Shown here in pieces: positions 7,178 through 15,538 of a DNA stretch of 41,844 nucleotides. Numbering within the stretch: the first letter of the stretch is position 1; each line of letters opens with the position of its first letter. A program made the translations under genes and the position numbers. The stretch is from an uncultured Eubacteriales bacterium (GTDB taxonomy: Bacteria; Bacillota; Clostridia; Lachnospirales; Lachnospiraceae), in contig CASEML010000090.1 of assembly GCA_949289145.1 (NCBI GenBank), forward strand, positions 1-41,844. The letters are read 5' to 3'. The notes under the pieces were generated by a model. The model was not told the DNA's origin. It saw only the letters and a program-made list of their open reading frames with translations, and searched no databases.

Positions 7178-9217
7178 TTAGTTGTTTAAGTCGATTTCAA
7201 TATCACCAGCAAATACTTGATCTTCTTTACCAAGAGCTCCAGGAATAATTGTAAAGGTATTTGAAATACCATCCTGAGCTTCCATGAATGGAAGTTTAGC
7301 AACTGAAGATAAGGAAGCTACAGCACCATGAGTATCGCGTCCGTGAAGTGGATTAGCACCTGGAGCAAATGGCTGTCCTTTCTTTCTTCCGTCTGGTGTA
7401 TTACCTGTTGCTTTACCATAAGTAACGTTAGAAGTAATTGTTAATACAGAACATGTTGGGAAACTGTCTCTGTATGTGTACTGCTGTCTTAAGAATCCCA
7501 TGAATGTAGAAAGTACTTTCTGAGCAAGTTCATCTACACGGTCATCATCGTTACCGTATTTAGGGAAATCACCTTCTACTTCGTAATCAACAACAATGCC
7601 GTCCTCATCTCTGATAGCTTTTACTTTTGCATATTTAATGGCAGATAAGGAGTCAGCTACTACAGAAAGACCAGCAATACCTGTTGCAAAGTAGCGACGT
7701 ACATGTGCGTCATGTAAAGCCATCTGTAATCTTTCATAGCAGTATTTGTCATGCATGTAATGGATAATATTTAATGCGTTGGCATAAACACCTGTTAACC
7801 ATTTCATCATATCTGTGTATTTAGCCCAAACATCATCAAAGTCTAAGTAGTCACCTTCTACTGGACGATACTTAGGACCAACCTGTTTCTTGGATACTTC
7901 ATCTACACCGCCGTTAATAGCGTATAATAAGCATTTTGCAAGGTTTGCTCTAGCTCCGAAGAACTGCATTTCTTTACCAACACGCATGGAAGATACACAA
8001 CAAGCGATAGCGTAGTCATCACCGTGTGTTACTCTCATTAAGTCGTCATTTTCGTACTGGATAGATGAAGAAATGATGGACATCTTAGCACAGTATTTCT
8101 TCCAAGCAAGTGGTAATCTTGTAGACCAGAGAACTGTCAAGTTTGGTTCCGGAGCAGCACCTAAGTTTTCTAAAGTATGTAAGTAACGGAATGACATCTT
8201 TGTTACCAATGGACGTCCATCGATACCTACACCACCAAGAGATTCTGTAACCCATACTGGATCACCAGCAAAAATGCTGTTGTATTCAGGTGTACGAGCA
8301 AACTTAACACAACGTAATTTCATAATAAAGTGGTCAACAAATTCCTGAATCTGTTCTTCAGTAAATGTTCCGTTCTTTAAGTCTCTCTGAGCATATACAT
8401 CTAAGAAGGTAGAAGTACGTCCCAGTGACATAGCTGCACCGTTCTGTTCCTTAACTGCTGCCAAGTATCCGAAGTATACAGCCTGAATAGCTTCCTGTAC
8501 GTTTGAAGCCGGCTTAGAAATATCACAGCCATAGATTTCAGCTAACTTAGCGAGCTCTTTTAAAGCTTTGATCTGTTCTGAATATTCTTCACGGTCACGA
8601 ATTACTTCAGGAGTCATGACTTCAGGAGTTCCAGCTTTCTGAGCTTCTTTGTCTTCGATAAGACGGTCAACACCATACAAAGCTACACGACGGTAGTCAC
8701 CAATGATACGTCCACGTCCGTAAGCATCTGGAAGACCTGTAATAACATGGCTTGAACGGCAAGCTCTCATTTCTGGTGTGTAAGCATCAAATACACCGGC
8801 ATTGTGTGTTTTTCTGTGTGTTGTGAAGAATTCAACAATTTCCGGATCTACTTCATATCCATTATCTTCACAAGCTTTCATAGCCATACGAATACCACCG
8901 TAAGGCTGCATAGAACGCTTAAAAGGCTTATCTGTCTGGAAACCAACGATGGTTTCTTTGCTCTTGTCTAAGTAGCCAGCACCGTGAGATGTAATAGTAG
9001 ATACAACCTTTGTATCCATATCAAGAACGCCGCCAGCTTCACGTTCTTTCTTAGTTAAATCCATTACCATATCCCATAAGTCTTTTGTGTTCTGTGTAGG
9101 TCCTGCTAAGAAAGATTCATCTCCTTCATAAACTTCATAGTTTTTCTGGATAAAATCTCTTACGTTAACTTCTTTTTCCCAAGCTCCACCTACAAAATCT
9201 TTCCATTCTGGTCTCAT
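7178..9217 (-). CDS. pflB: Pyruvate formate-lyase core subunit lacking the glycyl-radical domain
   Basis: Formate C-acetyltransferase converts pyruvate and CoA to acetyl-CoA and formate. The protein of 679 residues has the active-site cysteine pair C406-C407 (YAIACCVSS) and family blocks throughout, such as [12 protein letters not shown] and the [16 protein letters not shown] region. It ends after [23 protein letters not shown], exactly where full-length enzymes (about 740-760 residues) continue into the radical domain. That domain is supplied by the separate gene at 6683-6925. A 67-residue Cys protein is encoded between them, 19 bases after this stop. AGGAGG upstream of ATG 9217 and a near-consensus promoter at 9295-9323 support high expression. 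This is not a frameshift: each piece has its own start and ribosome site. Confidence 0.95.
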   Translation of the reverse strand: MRPEWKDFVGGAWEKEVNVRDFIQKNYEVYEGDESFLAGPTQNTKDLWDMVMDLTKKEREAGGVLDMDTKVVSTITSHGAGYLDKSKETIVGFQTDKPFKRSMQPYGGIRMAMKACEDNGYEVDPEIVEFFTTHRKTHNAGVFDAYTPEMRACRSSHVITGLPDAYGRGRIIGDYRRVALYGVDRLIEDKEAQKAGTPEVMTPEVIRDREEYSEQIKALKELAKLAEIYGCDISKPASNVQEAIQAVYFGYLAAVKEQNGAAMSLGRTSTFLDVYAQRDLKNGTFTEEQIQEFVDHFIMKLRCVKFARTPEYNSIFAGDPVWVTESLGGVGIDGRPLVTKMSFRYLHTLENLGAAPEPNLTVLWSTRLPLAWKKYCAKMSIISSSIQYENDDLMRVTHGDDYAIACCVSSMRVGKEMQFFGARANLAKCLLYAINGGVDEVSKKQVGPKYRPVEGDYLDFDDVWAKYTDMMKWLTGVYANALNIIHYMHDKYCYERLQMALHDAHVRRYFATGIAGLSVVADSLSAIKYAKVKAIRDEDGIVVDYEVEGDFPKYGNDDDRVDELAQKVLSTFMGFLRQQYTYRDSFPTCSVLTITSNVTYGKATGNTPDGRKKGQPFAPGANPLHGRDTHGAVASLSSVAKLPFMEAQDGISNTFTIIPGALGKEDQVFAGDIEIDLNN

Positions 9218-9294
9218 TTTTGTACATGCCTCCTATTTATATTGAAATATTGTTAAGTACCGCTTAAAAAAGGGTACCTTGTTTCTATGATTCC

Positions 9295-9323
9295 ATTATA
9301 AGATAATCATTTCCCCACGTCAA
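9295..9323 (-). promoter_or_regulatory. Sigma-70-type promoter of the pfl genes
   Basis: On the minus strand, TTGACG (9318-9323), a 17-base spacer and TATAAT (9295-9300). The leader to the pflB start is about 75 bases and contains an imperfect AAGTACC/GGTACCTT hairpin (9255-9280). Confidence 0.85.
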
Positions 9324-9341
9324 GACAAGGAATGTACTTTT

Positions 9342-9351
9342 TTGTATACAA
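9342..9351. promoter_or_regulatory. Palindrome upstream of the pfl promoter
   Basis: A perfect 10-base palindrome, TTGTATACAA, lies about 19 bases upstream of the -35, next to a second TATACAA copy. The position fits an activator site, but the binding protein is unknown. Confidence 0.4.
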
Positions 9352-9401
9352 TATACAACTTAATACAATTTAAAAAAATAAGACACAAAATGGACAAAAT
9401 T

Positions 9402-10436
9402 TTATTGGGAATTGGTAAAATAATTTACAATTTCATAGCAGAGAAGAAAGTACATTGGTCCTAAAATTACGCCGGAAATTCCAAATAACTGAATTCCTGC
9501 ATAGATGGCAATCAAAATAAGAATGGAAGGAATACCAAACTTAGAACCAATAAGCCGGGGCTCTAAAAATTCCCGGCTTAAAGCAGTCACCAAATACAAA
9601 GTCAGATACACAGCAGAGTAGTAGAAATCTGCCTGAATCAGATGAAAAATACCGCAGGGAATAAATACACATCCGGTACCAAGAAACGGCATGGCATCCA
9701 GAAGTCCAATCAGGATACCAAGCAGTAGAGCATAAGGATTTTTTAAAATTAGAAGGCCAAGTACAGAAAGCAGACAGATTACAAATAAAATGATCAACTG
9801 GGCTTTTAAGTAAGTGCCGATAAGTTGTCTGGTATCCTGATAGATTTTTTTCGAAAAGCCGTAAACAGAACTGGATTTTACTATGTTTTTAATAATTTCA
9901 AAGTCTTTCAGCCATAAGACAAAGGACACAAAAATTAGAAAGCAGACAGTGATCAGAGTGATAGCAATCTTTACATAAGAAAAAGACTGCAGAAAAATTT
10001 TGGACCCTAGATTATCCTGTATATTTCCAAGAAAATTTTGGAAAGAGGATAGCAGAGTATTTTCAATATAGGATGCCTGAATTCCGGTAAGATTTTCAAT
10101 GGACACACAGGCGGAAGAAAGACAGCAGTGAATGGTATTTTCATAATAAGAAAGGTTGCTGCTTAGAGATTTTATTTCAGAGAACAGTGTTCGTCCCAGA
10201 AAAAATAGAGCAGCGCTGCTTAATAGGAAAAAGAGAAGGATAAATATAACACCTAATACCATAGGCGGAATATGAATACGCTTTGCTTGCTTTTGAAACC
10301 ATGGATACAGGAATAGGGCAAGTACAGCACTGATCAGAAAAGGAAAAATCAGCGGAAAAATAAATTTGAATAGAATGTATACAATAAGAAGTGTTGCCAC
10401 AGCAATAACTGGCTTATAAAATGTTTTTACCTGCAT
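9402..10436 (-). CDS. AI-2E family transporter / YtvI-like integral membrane protein
   Basis: A 344-residue polytopic membrane protein with about seven or eight hydrophobic segments, beginning near residues 9-45 and ending with paired helices before the C-terminus. The segments LLGILIGLLDAMPFLGTG and GISGVILGPMYFLL are characteristic of the AI-2E/PerM family (formerly DUF20), to which sporulation protein YtvI belongs. Family members export small solutes or act as antiporters; the substrate here is unknown and the AI-2 label should not be taken literally. GGGAGGT upstream supports ATG 10436. It lies 55 bases after the RluA-type gene on the same strand and is likely cotranscribed. Confidence 0.85.
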   Translation of the reverse strand: MQVKTFYKPVIAVATLLIVYILFKFIFPLIFPFLISAVLALFLYPWFQKQAKRIHIPPMVLGVIFILLFFLLSSAALFFLGRTLFSEIKSLSSNLSYYENTIHCCLSSACVSIENLTGIQASYIENTLLSSFQNFLGNIQDNLGSKIFLQSFSYVKIAITLITVCFLIFVSFVLWLKDFEIIKNIVKSSSVYGFSKKIYQDTRQLIGTYLKAQLIILFVICLLSVLGLLILKNPYALLLGILIGLLDAMPFLGTGCVFIPCGIFHLIQADFYYSAVYLTLYLVTALSREFLEPRLIGSKFGIPSILILIAIYAGIQLFGISGVILGPMYFLLCYEIVNYFTNSQ

Positions 10437-10491
10437 AATCTACCTCCCGATCAAAAAACTGTTAAAGGTAGTGTTTGCAGGTAAAGATATT

Positions 10492-11187
10492 TTATTCAGA
10501 AAGAAATGGGGAAAATGCCGGATTTTTAGGAGGGACGGTAAATTCCATAAAAGTATTAGACACTGGATGCAGAAAGGCTAAACGGTGGGAACAAAGGCAT
10601 AAACAGGTATTTTTAAGACCTCCGTATTTAGTATCACCCAAAAGAGGGGCTTTTTGGTTTGCCATCTGCACACGAATCTGGTGATGGCGTCCGGTTTTTA
10701 ATGTGATTTTCACTAATGCCTGAGTATCCTTAACCTGTAAAGTTTGATAATATAACTCCGCTCTTTTAGCGTTATGGAGGTCTGATGCATGGGCAGAATC
10801 AATCACAAAAGACCGATTGTGCCTGCCGTCGCGGACTAAATAATCAATCAGAGTCTGGGCAGGAACAGCAGGAGCCGGTGAAGTAATGGCAAGGTATCCT
10901 TTTTCCAGAGTATGATTGTCTAACTGTGATGTAAGGCAAGCAGCAGCTTTCGGAGTTCTGGCAAAGAGAACCAGACCCTCCACCGGCTGGTCTAAACGGT
11001 TGATTATGGCAAGATAAGGGCTTTGGGAGGAGGACACATAGGTTTTTAAAATACTTTCTAAGTCCTTTTGGGCAACTTGTCTTGTCTGCACAGCCAGTCC
11101 TGATGGCTTATGACATACAAGAACAGCATTATCCTCATATATTATAAACTCTTTTGAAAATTCTGTTTTTCTTTGTAATTGTTTCAA
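10492..11187 (-). CDS. RluA-family pseudouridine synthase
   Basis: Converts specific uridines in rRNA or tRNA to pseudouridine. The catalytic block IINRLDQPVEGLVLFA contains the family's invariant Asp (NRLDxPxxG), and the later block LKTGRHHQIRVQMA matches the conserved RxHQIR motif. The length of 231 residues without an N-terminal S4 domain fits the short RluA/RluC-like group. It starts 12 bases after the ABC-F stop, so the two are probably one operon. The target site in RNA cannot be told from sequence. Confidence 0.93.
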   Translation of the reverse strand: MKQLQRKTEFSKEFIIYEDNAVLVCHKPSGLAVQTRQVAQKDLESILKTYVSSSQSPYLAIINRLDQPVEGLVLFARTPKAAACLTSQLDNHTLEKGYLAITSPAPAVPAQTLIDYLVRDGRHNRSFVIDSAHASDLHNAKRAELYYQTLQVKDTQALVKITLKTGRHHQIRVQMANQKAPLLGDTKYGGLKNTCLCLCSHRLAFLHPVSNTFMEFTVPPKNPAFSPFLSE

Positions 11188-11199
11188 AATCAGACTCCT

Positions 11200-12753
11200 T
11201 TAAATTTTGGTGGTCCACTGGCTGCAGTCCCACACATCGGTGGCAAGACCTTCGTAAAACTCAGGCTCGTGGCACACCATCAAGATACTTCCTTTGTATT
11301 CTGTAAGAGCACGTTTCAATTCCGTTTTTGCATCCACATCAAGGTGGTTAGTAGGCTCGTCCAGCACAAGAAGATTCGTTTCCCGGTTGATTAATTTGCA
11401 AAGGCGCACTTTTGCTTGTTCTCCGCCGCTTAAAACCTTTACTTTACTTTCAATGTGTTTTGTGGTAAGCCCACATTTTGCCAAAGCGGAACGAACTTCA
11501 TACTGGGAAAAAGAAGGAAATTCCTGCCAGATTTCTTCCAGACAGCTGGTTTCAATTCCTTTTGGAGTTTCCTGCTCAAAGTAGCCAATGCTTAAATAGT
11601 CCCCCAGCACCACGTTTCCCGAAAGAGGTTTGATCAATCCTAAGATACTTTTTAAAAGGGTAGATTTACCAATCCCGTTGGCACCGGTAAGTACCAGTTT
11701 TTCTCCTCGCTCCATGCGCAGGTTTAAAGGAGAAGACAAAGCATCTTCATATCCAATGACTAAATCTGTGGTTTCAAATATGTACCTGCCCGGAGTTCGT
11801 GCGGTTTTAAAATGAAATTCCGGTTTTGGTTTTTCCTGAGCAAGCTCAATCATATCCATTTTATCTAACTTTTTCTGGCGGGACATGGCCATATTTCTAG
11901 TAGAAACTCTGGCTTTGTTTCGTGCCACAAAGTCCTTTAGATCAGCTATTTCCTGTTGCTGTCTGTTATAGGCGGATTCCAGCTGGGCTTTTTTCATGGC
12001 GTAAACTTCTTGAAATTTATCATAGTCTCCCACATATCTTGTGAGTTGTTGGTTGTCCATATGATAAATTAAGTTAATTACACTGTTCAAAAATGGAATG
12101 TCATGGGAAATCAAAATAAATGCATTCTCATAATCGTTCAGATACCGCTTCAGCCATTCAATGTGTTCAGCGTCTAAATAGTTGGTAGGCTCATCCAGCA
12201 GAAGAATATCCGGTTTCTGTAATAACAGCTTGCCTAACAAAACTTTGGTACGCTGACCTCCGCTTAGATCGGTAACATCCTTGTCCAGGCCTAAATCCAA
12301 AAGACCTAAGGCTCTGGCTACTTCTTCTACTTTGGCATCAATCATATAGAAATCACGAAGGGTTAGGGTAGTCTGAATGGTGCCAAGCTCTTCCATATAT
12401 TCTTCCAGTTCTGCTTCTGAGGCCTCTCCCATCTTGTCACAGATATGGTTCATTTTCTGTTCCAGTTCAAACAGATCGGAAAAAGCTGCTTTTAACACAT
12501 CACCGATGGTCATACCTTTTTCCAATATCGTATGCTGGTCCAAATATCCTATCTGAATATTTTTCGCCCATTCAATTTTGCCTTCATCCGGCGTTAAGGT
12601 TCCAGTAATAATATTCATAAAGGTAGATTTCCCTTCGCCATTGGCTCCGATCAGGCCAATATGTTCTCCTTTTAATAGGCGGAAGGATACATCATTAAAG
12701 ATCGCTCTGTCACCAAAGCCGTGTGATAAGTGCTCTACATTTAAAATACTCAT
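11200..12753 (-). CDS. ABC-F family ATPase (translation factor or antibiotic-protection type)
   Basis: A soluble protein with two fused ABC domains and no membrane segments: Walker A GANGEGKS near residue 37, signature LSGGQ, and a linker rich in charged residues (about 240-310). The second domain has GANGIGKST and LSGGEQ. Both Walker B regions read LLDEPTNYLD or LVLDEPTNHLD. ABC-F proteins bind the ribosomal E site to relieve stalled states, and some protect against ribosome-targeting drugs. At 517 residues, this one resembles the housekeeping YbiT/YkpA type more than resistance types, but sequence reading alone cannot separate them. AAAGGAG upstream supports ATG 12753. Confidence 0.93.
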   Translation of the reverse strand: MSILNVEHLSHGFGDRAIFNDVSFRLLKGEHIGLIGANGEGKSTFMNIITGTLTPDEGKIEWAKNIQIGYLDQHTILEKGMTIGDVLKAAFSDLFELEQKMNHICDKMGEASEAELEEYMEELGTIQTTLTLRDFYMIDAKVEEVARALGLLDLGLDKDVTDLSGGQRTKVLLGKLLLQKPDILLLDEPTNYLDAEHIEWLKRYLNDYENAFILISHDIPFLNSVINLIYHMDNQQLTRYVGDYDKFQEVYAMKKAQLESAYNRQQQEIADLKDFVARNKARVSTRNMAMSRQKKLDKMDMIELAQEKPKPEFHFKTARTPGRYIFETTDLVIGYEDALSSPLNLRMERGEKLVLTGANGIGKSTLLKSILGLIKPLSGNVVLGDYLSIGYFEQETPKGIETSCLEEIWQEFPSFSQYEVRSALAKCGLTTKHIESKVKVLSGGEQAKVRLCKLINRETNLLVLDEPTNHLDVDAKTELKRALTEYKGSILMVCHEPEFYEGLATDVWDCSQWTTKI

Positions 12754-12774
12754 GAAATATCTCCTTTTTATCCT

Positions 12775-12806
12775 GAAAAAAGAAAAGGAGTAAAACCCCT
12801 TTTCTT
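12775..12806 (-). terminator. Terminator downstream of mecA
   Basis: On the minus strand, a 9-bp stem AAGAAAAGG / CCTTTTCTT (12780-12788 with 12798-12806) is followed by a T-run. It lies between mecA and the ABC-F gene. Confidence 0.75.
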
Positions 12807-12833
12807 CTCAACTTTTCCATTTGAATATCAAAA

Positions 12834-13616
12834 TTAAATTTCAGCTAAACGCTGCAGTGCATTGCCCGGAATAATTAATTTATAGTGTTCTTCACAATAG
12901 GCTTCCACAGCAGGTGTATATTTTTCAGGTGAAGCATATTCAGAAAGAATATTGCATACCTTATTAAATTCTGCTGGAGAATGGTCTGATTTACGAAGAA
13001 ACAGCAGGTATTTCTTGGTTTCAGGATTCTTATACAGTGTATTATGACCGTGATAAAAGCCTTTTAATACCTGGGCAATTCGTGTGGCAGAATCTAAAGA
13101 TTCCACCAAAAACATTCTTGTAAGATCCATTGGTGCAACAGAAACTTCTACTGACTCTTTCTCTTTTGCAGCGGCAATAGTTTCTGGTAAAGGAACAAAT
13201 TCACGGGAATTTTTCTGAGTATTATCTGTTTTTTCCTCGTGAAGCTTTTTGAACAAATCAAGAATGTCATCTGCGCCCTCGGCAAAGGTACTTACCGCAT
13301 TTTCTAATTCATTTACAGTGCTGTCATTTGCCGGTGCAAATTTGGAAAATCTGGTGTCCAGTTCATCCGGATCTTCTACCTTGGTAATGATTAAAATAAT
13401 GCAATCAGGTGATAAAGGGATTGCTTCTATCATAAGAGGAATGTCTTCCGCTTCAAAACCGAATTCGTAGGAAGCCTGCTGCATCATGTCACGAAAAAGT
13501 GATTTTGCTTTCTCGGTTCCGTAAGCAAGTTCACTTAATTTTAGCTGGCGGTCAGCTAAATCTTCTTTGGTTAAAGTGCATCTGATTTGATTATCGCTTA
13601 CTTTTTCAATTTTCAT
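12834..13616 (-). CDS. mecA: MecA adaptor protein
   Basis: Adaptor that delivers substrates to the ClpCP protease, with roles in competence, sporulation and stress control in Firmicutes. The N-terminal substrate-binding domain (MKIEKVSDNQIRCTLTKEDL) and the C-terminal ClpC-binding domain (about 160-260) are joined by a low-complexity linker rich in charged residues and E/T/A. Length is 260 residues from ATG 13616, normal for the clostridial family. I chose this ATG because GAGGAAG lies just upstream and the family starts MKIE; an upstream in-frame start at 13673 would add residues unlike the family. A good promoter lies at 13709-13737, and the transcript ends at the hairpin near 12.8 kb. Confidence 0.93.
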   Translation of the reverse strand: MKIEKVSDNQIRCTLTKEDLADRQLKLSELAYGTEKAKSLFRDMMQQASYEFGFEAEDIPLMIEAIPLSPDCIILIITKVEDPDELDTRFSKFAPANDSTVNELENAVSTFAEGADDILDLFKKLHEEKTDNTQKNSREFVPLPETIAAAKEKESVEVSVAPMDLTRMFLVESLDSATRIAQVLKGFYHGHNTLYKNPETKKYLLFLRKSDHSPAEFNKVCNILSEYASPEKYTPAVEAYCEEHYKLIIPGNALQRLAEI

Positions 13617-13708
13617 TTTTTTCACTTCCTCACTCTGTTTAACAAATAGATTGTTATATGAATAGTATATCAAAAATATTAAAAATGTCTACTAATTTTA
13701 GTAAACAA

Positions 13709-13737
13709 AGTATATCCAATATAGCTTGTGAAGTCAA
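13709..13737 (-). promoter_or_regulatory. Promoter of mecA
   Basis: On the minus strand, TTGACT (13732-13737), a 17-base spacer and TATACT (13709-13714), about 93 bases upstream of the preferred mecA start. Confidence 0.75.
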
Positions 13738-13890
13738 TAGAAGATTTAAACCAAAAATCTAAAAAAACAATAAAATAACGATTCTGTAAAACTTTTACAG
13801 CATACAGCAAAGTTCAAACAGAAAAATTGAACAATATTCATATTGCGTAAAAAAAACAAGGGAATATATTACAAAGTTGCCAAAATGCTA

Positions 13891-13920
13891 TTGCAAATGG
13901 ACAGGTTTTATGTTTATAAT
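13891..13920 (+). promoter_or_regulatory. Promoter of the kinase fusion gene
   Basis: TTGCAA (13891-13896), an 18-base spacer and TATAAT (13915-13920). The short leader to the ribosome site at 13951-13959 supports translation beginning near 13965. Confidence 0.65.
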
Positions 13921-13964
13921 TTCCATACGAGGTAAGTGGTTCCGTACAGAAGGGAGGAGAGCAG

Positions 13965-15371
13965 ACGAAAACAGGAATCATTCTATTTCAAAAGTATAAG
14001 CTGTTAGAACGAACAGGTGAAGGCAATGGAAGCGAAGTATACATTGCAGAGCATATCAGACTTCATGCTTTAAGAGCAATCAAATGTGTTGACAAAGCAA
14101 AATTTCCCTATGAAAAGCTGGTGAAAGAAGTTGTTTATCTGAAAAGTCTAAGCCACCCTGGGATTCCGGTCATTTATGACGTGGAGGAGGATCAGAAGTA
14201 TTTTTACATGATTGAAGAATACGTGCAGGGTGAATCTTTAAAATCTATGTTAGAAAGACATAAAAAATTCTCTTTGGAGGAAATTGTGGCATATGGAATT
14301 CAGTTGTGCGAGATACTTTCTTATCTTCACGGGCAGAAACCATATCCGATTCTTCATTCCGATATTACCCCGGCAAATATCATAATTAAAAATAATAAAC
14401 TAAAACTGATAGATTTTGGAAACTCAGTTCAAATTACAGGAAAGGAGCAGAAAAAAGATGTGTATGGGACCAGTGGCTATATGGCACCGGAAAGCAAGCA
14501 GGAAATTTCTTATAATGTAAGGGCAGATATCTATGGGGCTTGCGCAGTACTGCAGGAAATGTATCAGAAAATGGCACTGGAAAAAATGACACTGAAATTC
14601 ACAAGAAAACGGGAAAAATTAAGACGAATTATTGAAAAAGGGCTTTGGCAGGATGTTGACAAAAGGTATGGAGATATCTGGGAAATGCTGAAAAAATTAA
14701 AAGGATTACAAGTAGTGGACACAGGAAAGCTTACCTCAGAAAAGGAAAGAAAGCATACGGGAATGACCATTGGCTGTGCAGGAATTACGCCCATGGCAGG
14801 AGTTACTACCATGGTATTTCATATAGCACAGGTACTTGAGAAACAAGCAAAAAGTACTGCTTTGATAGAACTGGGAGAAAAAAGAGATTTCGGAAAATGG
14901 AAAATCTGGCAGCAGGAACAGGGCAGGTACATAGAAAACATACGATACGGTTTTCGGTGTGAAAAAGTGGATTATTACCCTAAGGCAGACAACAATGTGC
15001 TGCTGTATGTGATGAATGTGGGCTATGAAGTGATTGTAATGGATTTGGGCTGTTTGGAAGGCAAGATTGTGAATGATTTCAAAGCATGTAACAAAAAAAT
15101 TATACTGGGAAATTACAGTGTGTGGAATTATGAGCAATCCATTCGAAAAATAGAAATGGTCACAGAGGATGTGAATACTAGCGAATGGAAATATGCAACT
15201 CTTTGCAGTGATAAAAAAATTTGCACTATGTTGGAAAATAAGCTGGGAATTCAGATACAAGATTTGTTGTCCCCAAAAAACCGGAATATATATGAAGGAT
15301 TATTACGAGACATGACAGACAGCAATCATAAAAAGTTTCTTTCTCTACGAAAACTTATTTCATCTGTTTGA
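13965..15371 (+). CDS. Ser/Thr protein kinase fused to a degenerate MinD/ParA-like domain; apparent ACG start
   Basis: The N-terminal kinase (about 1-250) has the glycine loop GEGNGSEV (18-25), K40 in RAIK, catalytic loop HSDITPAN (D133, N138), DFG (D150) and MAPES. The C-terminal half begins with a P-loop-like segment, GCAGITPMAGVTT (about 270-282), resembling CpaE/MinD ATPases but without a clean KGGxGKT lysine, and includes IVMDLGCLEG. The frame has a stop at 13917, and from there to 14121 it contains no ATG, GTG or TTG. AGGGAGGAG (13951-13959) lies 7 bases before ACG 13965, which would begin KTGIILFQKYKLLE, an ordinary kinase N-terminus. The first standard start, GTG 14121, would delete the glycine loop and K40. 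Either a non-standard start, a start-codon mutation or a sequence error. Confidence 0.75.
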   Translation, partial: TKTGIILFQKYKLLERTGEGNGSEVYIAEHIRLHALRAIKCVDKAKFPYEKLVKEVVYLKSLSHPGIPVIYDVEEDQKYFYMIEEYVQGESLKSMLERHKKFSLEEIVAYGIQLCEILSYLHGQKPYPILHSDITPANIIIKNNKLKLIDFGNSVQITGKEQKKDVYGTSGYMAPESKQEISYNVRADIYGACAVLQEMYQKMALEKMTLKFTRKREKLRRIIEKGLWQDVDKRYGDIWEMLKKLKGLQVVDTGKLTSEKERKHTGMTIGCAGITPMAGVTTMVFHIAQVLEKQAKSTALIELGEKRDFGKWKIWQQEQGRYIENIRYGFRCEKVDYYPKADNNVLLYVMNVGYEVIVMDLGCLEGKIVNDFKACNKKIILGNYSVWNYEQSIRKIEMVTEDVNTSEWKYATLCSDKKICTMLENKLGIQIQDLLSPKNRNIYEGLLRDMTDSNHKKFLSLRKLISSV

Positions 15372-15465
15372 AAACTACTAGATAATAACATATCACATAA
15401 AAATATAATTTACAAATGTAACTTTGCGATAGCATCTGCTTTGCAGCTGGCAGAACGGTAGTATA

Positions 15466-15514
15466 GGCACCGGTCAACTTAAGGGATACCCGCATATGGA
15501 ATAAAGCCGGTGCC
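15466..15514. repeat. Inverted repeat between convergent genes
   Basis: GGCACCGG at 15466-15473 and CCGGTGCC at 15507-15514 form a perfect 8-bp GC-rich stem with a 33-base loop, in the 167-base gap between the kinase fusion and the acyltransferase. It may end transcripts, but no T-tract is present. Confidence 0.45.
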
Positions 15515-15538
15515 TGAATTAATTTATACCGATAAAAG

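Noticed and set aside
6683-9217. The split pyruvate formate-lyase as a frameshifted or broken gene
   Set aside because: The break falls at a domain boundary, an intact third gene lies between the parts, each part has its own ribosome site, and all catalytic residues are kept.
9251-9271. A Rex repressor site upstream of pflB
   Set aside because: TTGTTAA is followed by TTAAAAA at the wrong spacing and without the TTAACAA half-site.
9402-10436. Quorum-sensing role from the AI-2E family name
   Set aside because: The family name comes from one proposed function. YtvI-type members do other transport work, and no luxS or lsr genes are nearby.
14564-15260. Minus-strand open frames opposite the kinase fusion
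   Set aside because: They have no recognisable domain, no ribosome site and mirror the codon pattern of the plus-strand gene.
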